From contig NZ_QOCW01000026.1 of NCBI RefSeq assembly GCF_003318295.1, positions 1-64,000 on the forward strand: a stretch of DNA of 64,000 nt, written 5' to 3'. This DNA is from Bacillus taeanensis. GTDB lineage: Bacteria; Bacillota; Bacilli; Bacillales; UBA6769. Below the pieces are notes generated by a model. The model did no database searches. It had not been told where the DNA came from and saw only the letters and a program-made list of their open reading frames with translations. The translations under genes and the position numbers were made by a program. Shown here in pieces: positions 46,358 to 55,462 of the stretch (position 1 is the stretch's first letter; each line of letters starts with the position of its first letter).

Positions 46358-46603
46358 TTAATCTGCTCCTGAAATAATCAAATCATCTTCAAGTTCAGCT
46401 AACATCATATCTGGTTTTACAACATCACCTTTTTTAACATGCAGTTTAGCAACTTTTCCACTAACACCGATCTTTACTTCTTCAATTCCCTCAGTTGTTT
46501 TGATAAATAGAAGGTTTTCCCATTCATACACATAGGCGCCAGGTTCAATAAGGATATGCTCAATTACTCCATAAAAAGGACTTGTTATTTTTTCAATCAC
46601 CAT
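46358..46603 (-). CDS. biotinyl/lipoyl-like domain protein without attachment lysine
   Basis: An 81-residue protein with the shape of a biotinyl domain: IEKITSPFYGVIEHILIEPGAYVYEWENLLFI, a turn at TTEG, then GVSGKVAKLHVKKGDVVKPDMMLAELE. The turn that should carry (M)KM has TTEGIEE instead, so no biotin or lipoyl can be attached. ATG 46603 is chosen; TTG 46609 is possible. It lies at the 3' end of the tct cluster. A structural or binding role is more likely than catalysis. Confidence 0.72.
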   Translation of the reverse strand: MVIEKITSPFYGVIEHILIEPGAYVYEWENLLFIKTTEGIEEVKIGVSGKVAKLHVKKGDVVKPDMMLAELEDDLIISGAD

Positions 46604-46645
46604 CTTCAATGACCTCTTTCTTTATTAGATGTATCTAATTTACTA

Positions 46646-46783
46646 TTATTCAACCGATAATGTTATTAACTTTCTTCTTTGCAGTTCTTCTCCTAATAAA
46701 GTGATAAAATCTAAATCAAGCTGTAGGTTCATTGCTTTATGAAAAGCGTCTATTAACAATGAATTGTTTACGCTTTTAATCAT
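46646..46783 (-). CDS. Sda-like sporulation histidine-kinase inhibitor
   Basis: A 45-residue protein, NNSLLIDAFHKAMNLQLDLD followed by FITLLGEELQRRKL. It aligns without gaps with recalled B. subtilis Sda (46 residues; [20 protein letters not shown], then IELIENEIKRRSL): a helical hairpin that blocks KinA/KinB autophosphorylation. GAAGGA at 9 bases supports ATG 46783; an ATG seven codons upstream has only a weak site. It lies between tctA and the biotinyl-like gene on the same strand, away from the usual sda context. It could be a second copy. Confidence 0.72.
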   Translation of the reverse strand: MIKSVNNSLLIDAFHKAMNLQLDLDFITLLGEELQRRKLITLSVE

Positions 46784-46821
46784 CTTATAGGTTCCTTCTT
46801 TCATAATCTTTTCGACAAATA

Positions 46822-48339
46822 TTATGCAGATGCTTCTTCTTTTTCTTGCTCACGGTCTTTTTTAGTGAACTTTCCTTTAATAAAAGGAACAAAAAGCGAC
46901 AATGCTGCAAGGATAAAAAGTGAAATGGTAATTGTACTTTCAAAAAAGACACCGTACTTTCCATTTGATATCGTTAAAGCTTGTCTGAATGACTGCTCCA
47001 TCATGCCGCCTAAAATAAATGCAAGGATAAATGGGGAAGCAGGAAAAGAAAAAATCCTCATTAAATAGCCGATAATTCCAAATGCGACAAGCATATATAA
47101 ATCAAACGTACTAAAACTTACTCCATATACACCGACTAAACAGAAAATAATAATTAATGAAATTAACAGCTGTTTTGGAATATATAAAATTTTAGCGATA
47201 AGCGGGATTAACGGTAAATTTAAAACGAGTAAAAAGAGATTGCCAATATACATACTTGCAATAACGCCCCAAAAGACATCAGGGTGATCCTGAAGCATAA
47301 GCGGACCAGGTTGAACACCGACGACAAGAAGTGCGCCGAGTAAGACAGCGGTCGTCCCAGAACCAGGTATACCAAGTGTTAATAACGGTACGAATGCACC
47401 GCTTGTTGCGGCATTATTTGATGATTCAGGTGCTGCAAGTCCTTTAATGTTTCCTTTTCCAAATGAGGAGGGGTCTTTGGAAATTCGTTTTTCCGTTAAA
47501 TAAGACATAAAAGAGGCAATGGTAGCACCTGCTCCTGGAAGCACACCTAAAATAAAACCAAGAACAGAGTGACGAGCAATTGGACCGGAAATTTCTTTTG
47601 CTTCCTGTTTTGTAATTTTTAAACTGCCTACTTTTGAATTGCCGCCAAGCATGCTGTTATTGCGGGAAAGAATTAATGAACAAACTTCCGCTAACGCAAA
47701 AAGACCGAGGGCGATAATTAAAAAGTCGATTCCTTCTAAAAGATTAGGTGTCCCAAATGTGAAACGCTGTGTTCCTGTTTGCTGATCAATGCCGACTGTT
47801 GCAACCATTAATCCAAGTGTTGCCGTAATAAGCGCTTTTACAGTAGAGCCGTCTGATAAACTGGCAATCGCTGTAAGACCGAGAAGCATTAAGGAAAAAT
47901 ACTCAGTTGGACCAAATGTAATTGCAACATTCGCCATAAGTGGTGCAACAAGCATTAAACCAACAACACTAATTGTTCCTCCTGCAAAAGAGGAAATCGC
48001 AGCAATTGCAAGCGCCTTTCCTGCTTTTCCTTGTTTAGCAAGTGGATAGCCGTCAAAGGACGTTGCTACGGTTCCAGCTACACCAGGTGCATTTAGTAAA
48101 ATCGAAGAAGTTGAGCCTCCAAAAACAGCCCCATAATAAACACCCGCCATTAAAATAAGAGCAGAAACAGGGTCCATTCCGTAGCTGAGCGGAATCATAA
48201 TTGCAATGGCGCTAATCGGACCGAGACCAGGCAGCATTCCGATTAATGTACCGGCAAATACACCAATAAATACAAACAATATATTTTCCCAGCTGAGGGC
48301 AACTTGAAAGCCGTATAGTACGCTTTGTAACGCATCCAT
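46822..48339 (-). CDS. tctA: tripartite tricarboxylate transporter, large membrane subunit
   Basis: A 505-residue permease of about 12 helices. GMLPGLGPISAIAIMIPLSYG and GAVFGGSTSSILLNAPG are the first-half signatures; GVLPGAGATIASFMSYLTE and FVPLLTLGIPGSGTTAVLLGAL are the matching second-half motifs. These glycine- and proline-rich loops are diagnostic for TctA. Third gene of a tctC-tctB-tctA operon. Confidence 0.95.
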   Translation of the reverse strand: MDALQSVLYGFQVALSWENILFVFIGVFAGTLIGMLPGLGPISAIAIMIPLSYGMDPVSALILMAGVYYGAVFGGSTSSILLNAPGVAGTVATSFDGYPLAKQGKAGKALAIAAISSFAGGTISVVGLMLVAPLMANVAITFGPTEYFSLMLLGLTAIASLSDGSTVKALITATLGLMVATVGIDQQTGTQRFTFGTPNLLEGIDFLIIALGLFALAEVCSLILSRNNSMLGGNSKVGSLKITKQEAKEISGPIARHSVLGFILGVLPGAGATIASFMSYLTEKRISKDPSSFGKGNIKGLAAPESSNNAATSGAFVPLLTLGIPGSGTTAVLLGALLVVGVQPGPLMLQDHPDVFWGVIASMYIGNLFLLVLNLPLIPLIAKILYIPKQLLISLIIIFCLVGVYGVSFSTFDLYMLVAFGIIGYLMRIFSFPASPFILAFILGGMMEQSFRQALTISNGKYGVFFESTITISLFILAALSLFVPFIKGKFTKKDREQEKEEASA

Positions 48340-48355
48340 TATATGTCCACCTTTC

Positions 48356-48808
48356 TTAAAACGGCAAGATGCCTTGTGGTAAGTAAATGTTTAATAAATA
48401 GTTAAAAGAAATATAAAGTACAAGTGTAAAAATAACGGATACAGAAATCGTTATTTTCCAGTTTTGATATCCTAGTATTCTTGTTGTTACGATGAGGAAT
48501 ACCATTGTATCAAGGACAAATCCAATTGGTTCAAGAAGCACAATATAAGCAAGAATAAGGCCTAATGTAATAAGAAGAATTTTTATTTCCTTTTTATCCA
48601 AAGCAGGCTTATCTTGTTGATTAGTAGTTTTTTTTTCAATAAATAATAAAATCGACAAAATTAACAGCAAAAATCCGAGCCCTTTTGGGAGAACATCTGA
48701 GTCAACAATTGCATAAGGGAATGCTGGCAGTTGGAAGCTTAATAGTAAATATCCAAGTGCTAAAGCCATTAATACAACAGATATCTTTTTTTGTGTATTG
48801 TTAACCAT
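48356..48808 (-). CDS. tctB: tripartite tricarboxylate transporter, small membrane subunit
   Basis: A 150-residue protein with four hydrophobic helices, ending LLNIYLPQGILPF. Position and topology identify TctB. ATG 48808 is chosen because AAGGTGG precedes it; an in-frame start at 48853 would fall in the tctC stop region. Seventeen bases separate it from tctA. Confidence 0.9.
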   Translation of the reverse strand: MVNNTQKKISVVLMALALGYLLLSFQLPAFPYAIVDSDVLPKGLGFLLLILSILLFIEKKTTNQQDKPALDKKEIKILLITLGLILAYIVLLEPIGFVLDTMVFLIVTTRILGYQNWKITISVSVIFTLVLYISFNYLLNIYLPQGILPF

Positions 48809-48866
48809 AAATACCTTCACCACCTTGTTAAAGTAAGAGGATGGAGAACCCATCCTCTCGTTTTTA

Positions 48867-49913
48867 TTACAAGCCGATTTCTTCCATCAGCTCATCCATA
48901 ATCTTATATTCAGAATCTAAAAATGATTTAAACTCTTCACTTGACATAAAATTATCCGTCCAACCAAAGTTATCACGCTGTTCTTTCCATGTTTCAGTTT
49001 CCATCATGTCTTTAATTGCTTGTTCATAGTACTTTACTGCTGCAGGGTCCATGTCAGCTGGTCCCATGAAGCCGCGCCAAACGATAAACTCATCATCAAT
49101 TCCTTGTTCTTTTAATGTTGGAAATTCAGAAATTGTTTCACCTTCAAGACGTTCTGGAGCAGTGATCGCAAGTACTTTTACCTTTCCAGCACGAGCTTGT
49201 TCAACTGCTTCGGCAAGTCCTGTCGAATACACATCGACTTTACCGCCAAGAAGCATCGTCATACCGCCGCCATCTTGGGCTGATACGTATTTCAGTTGTT
49301 TAACATCAACACCACCTGCTTTTACCGCTTTAACAAACTGCATGTGATCCATGCTTCCTGGCGCAGATACACCAGCAACCGAAACCGACTTTGGATCTTC
49401 TTTTAATGCATCCACTAAGTCATTCATTGTGTCATAAGGTGAGTCTGCTTTTACAACGAAAGCGGCATAATCTGCGATAACACCAGCAATTGGTGTGAAA
49501 TCTTCATGTCCTAAATCAGATTGACCGTTTAGCGGTACAAATAAAATTGGTGGAGAGGTAACAAAAAGAGTATGGTTGTCACCTTTTTTACTGTCTACAT
49601 ATGCCCAACCTACTGCACCGCCGCCGCCTGGTTTATTAACAACTGCCATGCGCTTATCAATAATTTTTTCTTCTTCAAGAACTTTTGCAACTGTTCTGGC
49701 TGTTGTATCCCAACCACCGCCAGCGCCTGCTGGAGCAATTACTTCAATCGGCTTCTCAGGTTTCCAGCTATCCGAATTTGTTTGTTCACTGCTGCCATCA
49801 GCTGCTGAATTGCTTGCTGATTGTGATGTTTCTGAAGTACCGCCGCAGGCAGCTAAAATCATAGATAATACAAGAAGCATTAAAAATAATAGATTCTGTT
49901 TCCAAATTTTCAT
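48867..49913 (-). CDS. tctC: tricarboxylate-binding lipoprotein
   Basis: A 348-residue substrate-binding protein. Signal sequence with lipobox ending at Cys23 (ILAAC). KPIEVIAPAGAGGGWDTTAR and VVNKPGGGGAVGWAYV are TctC/BugT motifs that hold the carboxylates. First gene of the operon. A CcpA-type site lies just before the start. Ligand probably citrate or another tricarboxylate; not proven by sequence. Confidence 0.93.
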   Translation of the reverse strand: MKIWKQNLLFLMLLVLSMILAACGGTSETSQSASNSAADGSSEQTNSDSWKPEKPIEVIAPAGAGGGWDTTARTVAKVLEEEKIIDKRMAVVNKPGGGGAVGWAYVDSKKGDNHTLFVTSPPILFVPLNGQSDLGHEDFTPIAGVIADYAAFVVKADSPYDTMNDLVDALKEDPKSVSVAGVSAPGSMDHMQFVKAVKAGGVDVKQLKYVSAQDGGGMTMLLGGKVDVYSTGLAEAVEQARAGKVKVLAITAPERLEGETISEFPTLKEQGIDDEFIVWRGFMGPADMDPAAVKYYEQAIKDMMETETWKEQRDNFGWTDNFMSSEEFKSFLDSEYKIMDELMEEIGL

Positions 49914-49930
49914 GAATCATTCCCCTTTGT

Positions 49931-49944
49931 TGTAAGCGTTTTCT
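49931..49944. promoter_or_regulatory. CcpA (cre) site candidate upstream of tctC
   Basis: TGTAAGCGTTTTCT fits the cre consensus TGWNANCGNTNWCA at all fixed positions but the last. It lies 18 bases before the tctC start, where CcpA would block transcription when sugars are plentiful. Confidence 0.65.
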
Positions 49945-50239
49945 GAATCTGTTTTAACTATAAACTGATCTCGTAATAATGTTAATATTCTGTAAATAAT
50001 GAATGATAAGGTTTTTAAGGACATTTTGTTCATTTTGTTTATGGATTAATATTTCTCTAAAATTCTAATAGGTTTTAAATTCCACTTATAAAGTGTTACA
50101 CTATTAATAGAAAGAACAATTTCAATATGTCTTATATGAGGTGTTAGTACGTATTACTTAGTAATTGAAACCGTCTTCTAGTAATAAAGTCAGATTATCG
50201 TGTCTCTTGATTAATCCGCAACATGAGGGAGGGTTAAAG
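49945..50239. other. divergent promoter region, tctC and small gene
   Basis: About 300 bases, AT-rich, with promoters for tctC (left) and the 50240 gene (right). Besides the cre site no operator was recognised. A direct binding site for the response regulator would be expected here but no repeat stood out. Confidence 0.4.
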
Positions 50240-50551
50240 GTGGCAGAAGAATGGTCTGAGGAAGAAAATAAAATATTCGTTAATATCATCGCTAACTACC
50301 GCACTGTTATTGCAGGGAAAGATAAGGAAACAAAAGAAGTGCTCACATGGAAAGTAGCAAAAAAGCTTCATAGAAAATATGAATTATTAGAAAAACGCAA
50401 CGTACAGGCAGTTTATGAGCATTTATCATATATTGATGATCTAGTAGCTGGAGTGGGAATGCAGCAAGATTATCAACAAAAAGAAGAACAATATTTTAAT
50501 ATGTATCCGAGAAAACAAACTAGTGGTAAAATAGTTAATTTTAATAATTAA
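50240..50551 (+). CDS. hypothetical protein, 103 residues
   Basis: A charged helical protein that starts EEWSEEENKIFVNIIANYRT, slightly like a SANT/Myb-type helix. GGAGGG precedes GTG 50240; a longer frame begins at 50165 without a site. A strong terminator follows. No family recognised. Confidence 0.6.
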   Translation: MAEEWSEEENKIFVNIIANYRTVIAGKDKETKEVLTWKVAKKLHRKYELLEKRNVQAVYEHLSYIDDLVAGVGMQQDYQQKEEQYFNMYPRKQTSGKIVNFNN

Positions 50552-50571
50552 TTTATGAAAGTGAGTCATAT

Positions 50572-50611
50572 AAAACCACCCAGCTTCCTATAATGGAAGC
50601 TGGGTGGTTTT
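50572..50611. terminator. bidirectional terminator
   Basis: Perfect 17-base arms, AAAACCACCCAGCTTCC and its complement, with a 6-base loop, between the 50240 gene and the convergent yfiY-like gene. Confidence 0.93.
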
Positions 50612-50616
50612 GAGAT

Positions 50617-51600
50617 TTATTTAGCTAGAAAAATTTCTTCAATATCATCAAGCATTAAGTTTGCTGCAATAACACCGCCTGCAGTGTTCCAAATTGCATC
50701 GCTTACTTTGTGTGCATTGCCGTTCTTTACAGCTTCTAAGTTTTTCCATAGGGGATCTTTTGTCCATTCTTCTTCTGCTTTTGTTGCTTCACCTTCACCG
50801 TCTTCATATGTGAAGTAGAAAAGAACGTCTCCATCCATTTCAGGGATGCGTTCTTTTGTTACACCTTTAATCGCAAATTCCTCAACATCTTGCAATTCAG
50901 GACGTGCAAAGCCAAGTTCATCTAAAATAATACCTGAGAAAGAGTCTTTTTGATAAATACGTGTGTCACCAGCCATGAAACGCACCATAGAGATCTCATT
51001 ATTTAACTGATCGCCAAGTTTACCTTTTAATTCCTCAATACGGTTATCATAGTTGACTAGAACTTCTTGGCCTTCTTCTTCCTTGTTTACTGCTTTTGCA
51101 ATAAACTTAAAGTTTTCCTGCCAATCACCGCGAAGAGTTTCTTCAAATACAGTTGGGGCAATAGCATTTAACTGCTCATAAATTTGTTCTTGACGCATTT
51201 TGTTTCCGATAATAAGGTCAGGTTTTAGCGCTGCAACAGCTTCTAAGTTTACTTCACTTTCTGTACCAACAACTTCTACGCCTTCCATATCAGCAGCAAT
51301 GTGATCATACCAAGGATCGCCTAGCCATGATTGTACAGCTCCAACAGGTGTTATATCTAATGAAAGAAGTGCTTCTGTTCCATGATTTGTTAAAATAACA
51401 ACACGCTCAGGAGTACCAGTAATTTCCGTTGAGCCCATCACATGTTCTACAGTATAAGTTTCAGGTTGTTCTGTTTTTGCGCCAGCATCATCTTTTTCTG
51501 AAGTTACCTCTTCTTCTGTTTGTGAACCACAGCCAACAAGAGCAAGCAGAAGAGTGAAAACAAGGGCAAATGTCATCCATATACGTTGCTTTGTAAACAT
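50617..51600 (-). CDS. yfiY: siderophore-binding lipoprotein (YfiY-like)
   Basis: A 327-residue ABC substrate-binding protein. Signal sequence with lipobox LALVGC, Cys24. PERVVILTNHGTEALLSLDI and ALKPDLIIGNKMRQEQIYEQL are the FepB/FhuD-type domain signatures. ATG 51600 follows TGGAGG. It is divergent from the two permease genes, as yfiY is from yfiZ-yfhA in B. subtilis, where the system takes up schizokinen-type hydroxamates. A Fur box overlaps the leader. Confidence 0.88.
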   Translation of the reverse strand: MFTKQRIWMTFALVFTLLLALVGCGSQTEEEVTSEKDDAGAKTEQPETYTVEHVMGSTEITGTPERVVILTNHGTEALLSLDITPVGAVQSWLGDPWYDHIAADMEGVEVVGTESEVNLEAVAALKPDLIIGNKMRQEQIYEQLNAIAPTVFEETLRGDWQENFKFIAKAVNKEEEGQEVLVNYDNRIEELKGKLGDQLNNEISMVRFMAGDTRIYQKDSFSGIILDELGFARPELQDVEEFAIKGVTKERIPEMDGDVLFYFTYEDGEGEATKAEEEWTKDPLWKNLEAVKNGNAHKVSDAIWNTAGGVIAANLMLDDIEEIFLAK

Positions 51601-51624
51601 AATTTTTCCTCCATTATTATGTAA

Positions 51625-51643
51625 TTGATAATGAGTTTCATTA
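51625..51643. promoter_or_regulatory. Fur box in the yfiY leader
   Basis: TGATAAT-G-AGTTTCA (51626-51640) matches the 7-1-7 Fur motif TGATAAT-N-ATTATCA at 12 of 14 positions. It lies just downstream of the yfiY promoter elements (-35 TTGACA at 51681-51676, -10 TAATAT at 51658-51653, 17-base spacer). Confidence 0.78.
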
Positions 51644-51689
51644 ACAGTTATTATATTAAATGTATAAAAACAAAATGTCAATAAGGAAA

Positions 51690-51739
51690 TGAAAATAATT
51701 CTCACTATCATTGACATTGATTCTCATTTAGAATAAAAT
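51690..51739 (+). promoter_or_regulatory. promoter and two Fur boxes of the siderophore permease operon
   Basis: TTGACA (51711-51716), a 17-base spacer and TAAAAT (51734-51739) form a good sigma-A promoter. A Fur box TGAAAAT-A-ATTCTCA (51690-51704, 12 of 14) lies upstream, and a second, TGACATT-G-ATTCTCA (51712-51726, 11 of 14), overlaps the -35. This is a layout for tight repression by iron. Confidence 0.82.
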
Positions 51740-51787
51740 GAAAACAACATCTATATTAATGAAAAAAGTTAGGAAAGGTTATGGGGA

Positions 51788-52798
51788 ATGAAAAAGGTTT
51801 TAGCAACGAATGCGGGAAAAACAGGCGGCATTTTTATTGGAATAATCTTTGTTCTTTTATTAATGTTTGCCAGTATTATCTTTGGTTTTACAAATATTAC
51901 GTTAAATATGGTAATTGAATCCTATACAAACTTTAATGGATCAAATGAACATATTATTATTCAAGAAACAAGAATTCCAAGAGCAGTTATTGCAGCAGCA
52001 GTGGGGGGAAGCCTTGCTGTCTCAGGTGCAATTATGCAAGGGTTAACACGAAATCCGCTTGCTTCACCCAGTTTATTTGGCGTCAACGCAGGCGCAAGCT
52101 TTTTTATCGTGATTGCAGTAACGTTTTTTTCGCTTTCATCATTATCAGCGTTTAAATGGTTTGCTTTTGGGGGAGCAGCACTTGCTTCTGTTATTGTTTA
52201 CCTTCTCGGTTCTTTAGGAAGAGATGGATTAACTCCTACCAAATTAACGCTGGCGGGCGCAGCTATTGCGGCATTGTTTTTCTCAATGACCCAAGGGATG
52301 CTTGTTTTAAATGAAAAAGCGCTTGAAGAAGTATTATTTTGGTTAGCCGGTTCTGTTGAAGGCCGAAGCTTAGAAATGCTCTTTTCAATGCTTCCATATC
52401 TTCTGACTGGTTGGGTAGCAGCTCTTTTAATTGCTGCAAAAATGAATATTTTAACAGCAGGTGAGGATGTTGCAAGAGGTTTAGGGCAGCGAACAGTATT
52501 GGTGAAAATTGCCTCTGGCATTATTGTTGTTCTTCTAGCTGGAAGTTCCGTTGCAATTGCCGGACCAATTGGATTTGTCGGGCTTGTTATTCCAAATATT
52601 GTCCGCGGAATGATTGGCGTTGATTATCGATGGGTAATTCCATATTGCTGGCTGATGGGGGCAATTCTCTTACTTCTGGCAGATATTACAGCGCGATATG
52701 TAATCATGCCTCAGGAAGCGCCGGTTGGAGTGATGACGGCGGTTGTTGGTGCTCCGTTCTTTATTTATCTTGCAAGAAAAGGGGTACAGCAATCATGA
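51788..52798 (+). CDS. yfiZ: iron-siderophore ABC transporter permease (YfiZ-like)
   Basis: A 336-residue FecCD permease with about ten helices. IPRAVIAAAVGGSLAVSGAIMQGLTRNPLASPSLFG and GPIGFVGLVIPNIVR are family signatures (only parts quoted in each half). First gene of a three-gene row with the second permease and ATPase. It overlaps the next gene by four bases (ATGA). Confidence 0.92.
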   Translation: MKKVLATNAGKTGGIFIGIIFVLLLMFASIIFGFTNITLNMVIESYTNFNGSNEHIIIQETRIPRAVIAAAVGGSLAVSGAIMQGLTRNPLASPSLFGVNAGASFFIVIAVTFFSLSSLSAFKWFAFGGAALASVIVYLLGSLGRDGLTPTKLTLAGAAIAALFFSMTQGMLVLNEKALEEVLFWLAGSVEGRSLEMLFSMLPYLLTGWVAALLIAAKMNILTAGEDVARGLGQRTVLVKIASGIIVVLLAGSSVAIAGPIGFVGLVIPNIVRGMIGVDYRWVIPYCWLMGAILLLLADITARYVIMPQEAPVGVMTAVVGAPFFIYLARKGVQQS

Positions 52799-53841
52799 GC
52801 AAACTTCAGTCGTTTCGCACAAAGTATATTTCATTTCTATTTGATCGCAAATCATTGTTTATTATTAGTGGATCATTTCTTTTTACCTTAATAGTATTTA
52901 TTTTAAGCATTGGAATTGGGGATATGCAAATTGGTCCGATTGAAGTTGTGAAAACATTATTCGGTTATGGAACAGAGATGAATACATTAGTTGTTCACTC
53001 CTTTCGGCTGCCGCGAATTGTACTCGCCCTTATTGCCGGAAGTGCCTTAGCTGTTTCAGGAGCTATTCTTCAGGCAATTATTCGAAATCCGCTTGCCTCT
53101 CCAGATCTTATTGGGATTACGTGGGGAGGAGCCTTTGCGACTATAAGCTTCTTTGCGATTTTTAGTGATCGAAGCAACGCACTAACGGTCAGCATTCAGT
53201 GGCTGCCGCTTGCGTCATTTATTGGGGCACTTATTATTGCGATTATCGTCTATATTTTGTCTTGGAAAAATGGTATTTCGCCAACACGTCTTATTCTTAT
53301 TGGAGTTGGAATTTCTGCGGTTATGCAAGCTCTCTCAATGTTAATGATGATTATCGGACCAATTTATCGTGCTTCGCAAGCAAACATATGGATTACAGGA
53401 AGTGTACATGGTGCAAACTGGAACCAGGCCATTATATTAGGTCCTTTAGTTATCTTCTTATTAGGGATAGCACTTATCTATGCAAGAAAGTTAAATATTC
53501 AAGAGCTCGGGGAGGATATTTCCAAAGGAGTTGGCAGTATGGTGGAGCGTGATCGTCTTGTGCTCCTCTGTGTAAGTACTGCTTTAGCAGGCGGTGCAGT
53601 GGCTTTTGCTGGTGGAATTGGTTTTGTCGGTTTAATGGCACCGCATATAGCACGTAAACTTGTCGGCTCGACATTTGGAGCAATCGTACCAGTTAGTGCA
53701 CTAATTGGTGGAGCGATTGTTATGACAGCTGATATTTTAGCAAGAACGCTTTTTTCACCGCTTCAAGTACCTGCAGGTGTATTTACTGCAGCTATTGGAG
53801 CGCCGTACTTTATTTATTTACTATATCGAAATCGAAAATGA
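52795..53841 (+). CDS. yfhA: iron-siderophore ABC transporter permease (YfhA-like)
   Basis: A 348-residue FecCD permease, second half of the heterodimer. Signatures: LPRIVLALIAGSALAVSGA, ILQAIIRNPLASPDLIG and FAGGIGFVGLMAPHIAR. The start is ATG 52795 inside the stop of the upstream permease, so translation is coupled; longer in-frame versions reach into that gene and were not used. Confidence 0.92.
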   Translation: MSKLQSFRTKYISFLFDRKSLFIISGSFLFTLIVFILSIGIGDMQIGPIEVVKTLFGYGTEMNTLVVHSFRLPRIVLALIAGSALAVSGAILQAIIRNPLASPDLIGITWGGAFATISFFAIFSDRSNALTVSIQWLPLASFIGALIIAIIVYILSWKNGISPTRLILIGVGISAVMQALSMLMMIIGPIYRASQANIWITGSVHGANWNQAIILGPLVIFLLGIALIYARKLNIQELGEDISKGVGSMVERDRLVLLCVSTALAGGAVAFAGGIGFVGLMAPHIARKLVGSTFGAIVPVSALIGGAIVMTADILARTLFSPLQVPAGVFTAAIGAPYFIYLLYRNRK

Positions 53842-53865
53842 AAATAATGATGGGGGAGAACAGGC

Positions 53866-54693
53866 ATGCAGGCTTTAGAAGCGAAAAATTTAACGTTGGC
53901 ATATGGAGAGTCAGTTATTATTGATGAATTAGATGTAAGCATCCCAAAAGGGAAAGTGACGGTTTTTATTGGAAGTAATGGATGCGGAAAATCAACATTG
54001 CTTCGTTCGATGGCACGTTTATTAAAGCCTCAAAACGGTGCAGTTTTGTTAGACGGTCAAGCGATTGCTTCACTTCCAACGAGGGAAGTGGCAAAAAAGC
54101 TTGCAATTTTGCCGCAAACACCAACCGCTCCTGAAGGTTTAACAGTTATGCAGCTGGTCAAACAGGGACGTTATCCGTATCAGAGTTGGTTAAAGCAGTG
54201 GTCTAAAAAAGACGAGGAAGCTGTAAAAAATGCGCTAGCTGTTACAAATATGTCAGAATTCGCTGAGCGTACTGTTGATTCGCTATCAGGTGGACAGCGC
54301 CAGCGAGCGTGGATTGCAATGACATTAGCTCAAGATACAGATACTATCTTATTAGATGAGCCGACAACATATTTGGATCTCTCCCATCAAATTGATATTT
54401 TAGATTTACTTTTTGATTTAAATCAAAAGGAAAAACGTACCATTGTGATGGTCCTTCATGATTTAAATCTTGCCTGCCGCTACGCGGATCATATTGTTGC
54501 AGTGCATGATAAAAAAATATATGCACATGGAAAACCAGAAGATATTATTACACCGAAGCTTGTTAAGCATGTTTTTGGTCTTCGCTGTCAAATTGGCAGG
54601 GATCCGATTTTTGGTACACCTCTTTGTATTCCATACGGAAAGGGGAGAAACATCAATCATGACAACCGCCATCTTCTCTACGCTCAATCGTAA
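53866..54693 (+). CDS. iron-siderophore ABC transporter ATPase
   Basis: A 275-residue ATPase. Walker [12 protein letters not shown], signature [12 protein letters not shown], Walker [13 protein letters not shown] and the switch His in MVLHDLN are all present. It is like FhuC/YusV; in B. subtilis the YfiZ-YfhA permease borrows the distant YusV ATPase, while here the ATPase is in the operon. It overlaps the FhuF-like gene by 35 bases. Confidence 0.93.
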   Translation: MQALEAKNLTLAYGESVIIDELDVSIPKGKVTVFIGSNGCGKSTLLRSMARLLKPQNGAVLLDGQAIASLPTREVAKKLAILPQTPTAPEGLTVMQLVKQGRYPYQSWLKQWSKKDEEAVKNALAVTNMSEFAERTVDSLSGGQRQRAWIAMTLAQDTDTILLDEPTTYLDLSHQIDILDLLFDLNQKEKRTIVMVLHDLNLACRYADHIVAVHDKKIYAHGKPEDIITPKLVKHVFGLRCQIGRDPIFGTPLCIPYGKGRNINHDNRHLLYAQS

Positions 54694-55432
54694 AGAGCTT
54701 ACTTATTTAGAGACAAATTTTCGTTATTCTAACCAACATTCTGCAGAGATGATATCTGCCGTAAAATTATTAGATGAAGAGCTTTTACTTTCTAATTTAA
54801 ATTCACTTTCAGCACAATTATCAGCTCGATCTCTTATAACTGCTGCTTCTCAATTTTCAAAGCATTACGCTTTTTTACTAACAACAGTTAGTTTGTATGC
54901 AATGACAATGTGGAATAAAGGAATGGACTTATCGTTAGAAAATATATTGCTTGAATTCCCTAATTCTAATAATAAAAGTTTTCCAACGATAAATATAAAT
55001 GATTTAAAAGCTTTAACTTCATCTGAATGTAATCGACAAACATGGCGGGATGCTGTAATTAAACATGTTTTTTTCGAAAATTTATCAAAAGTATGGAAAA
55101 GCTTAAATGCAGTTTCAAAAGTTCCTATGCCAATTTTATGGGAAAATACAGCTGTTTATATCTTCTGGCTGTATGAAACAAAAATGAAAGAAGAAGTAGC
55201 AGATCGAGAAACAAGGCTGCAAATAAGGGAAGATTTTCACTATCTCATTAAGGAAGCTTCAGGAGAATTATTTGGAGAAACAGAAAATCCCCTTACAAAA
55301 TTTTATACAAAAAAGTGTACCTTATCGTGCAGTGAAGATCCGGTACGTGTCCGCAAAACTTGCTGTTTATATTACCAGCTGACTGATAAAGAAAACAGAG
55401 GATATTGTAAAACATGTCCAAAACAACAATAA
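54659..55432 (+). CDS. FhuF-like ferric-siderophore reductase
   Basis: A 257-residue protein. The C-terminal part has TCCLYYQL and, ten residues on, GYCKTCPK, a Cys-Cys-x(n)-Cys-x2-Cys set that binds a 2Fe-2S cluster in FhuF, the enzyme that releases iron from hydroxamate siderophores in the cytoplasm. The body is helical as in the IucA/IucC-FhuF group. ATG 54659 has AAAGGGGAG upstream and lies within the ATPase gene. Its stop codon is part of the terminator. Confidence 0.85.
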   Translation: MTTAIFSTLNRKELTYLETNFRYSNQHSAEMISAVKLLDEELLLSNLNSLSAQLSARSLITAASQFSKHYAFLLTTVSLYAMTMWNKGMDLSLENILLEFPNSNNKSFPTININDLKALTSSECNRQTWRDAVIKHVFFENLSKVWKSLNAVSKVPMPILWENTAVYIFWLYETKMKEEVADRETRLQIREDFHYLIKEASGELFGETENPLTKFYTKKCTLSCSEDPVRVRKTCCLYYQLTDKENRGYCKTCPKQQ

Positions 55433-55460
55433 GAGGATGGCTTTAAAGTCATCCTCTTAT
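55430..55460. terminator. bidirectional terminator
   Basis: TAAGAGGATG / CATCCTCTTA hairpin between the FhuF-like gene and the convergent DUF3231 gene. Confidence 0.85.
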
Positions 55461-55462
55461 AT

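Noticed and set aside
52630..52794. Longer version of the second siderophore permease
   Set aside because: It overlaps 165 bases of the first permease; the ATGA overlap at 52795 is the usual coupled start.
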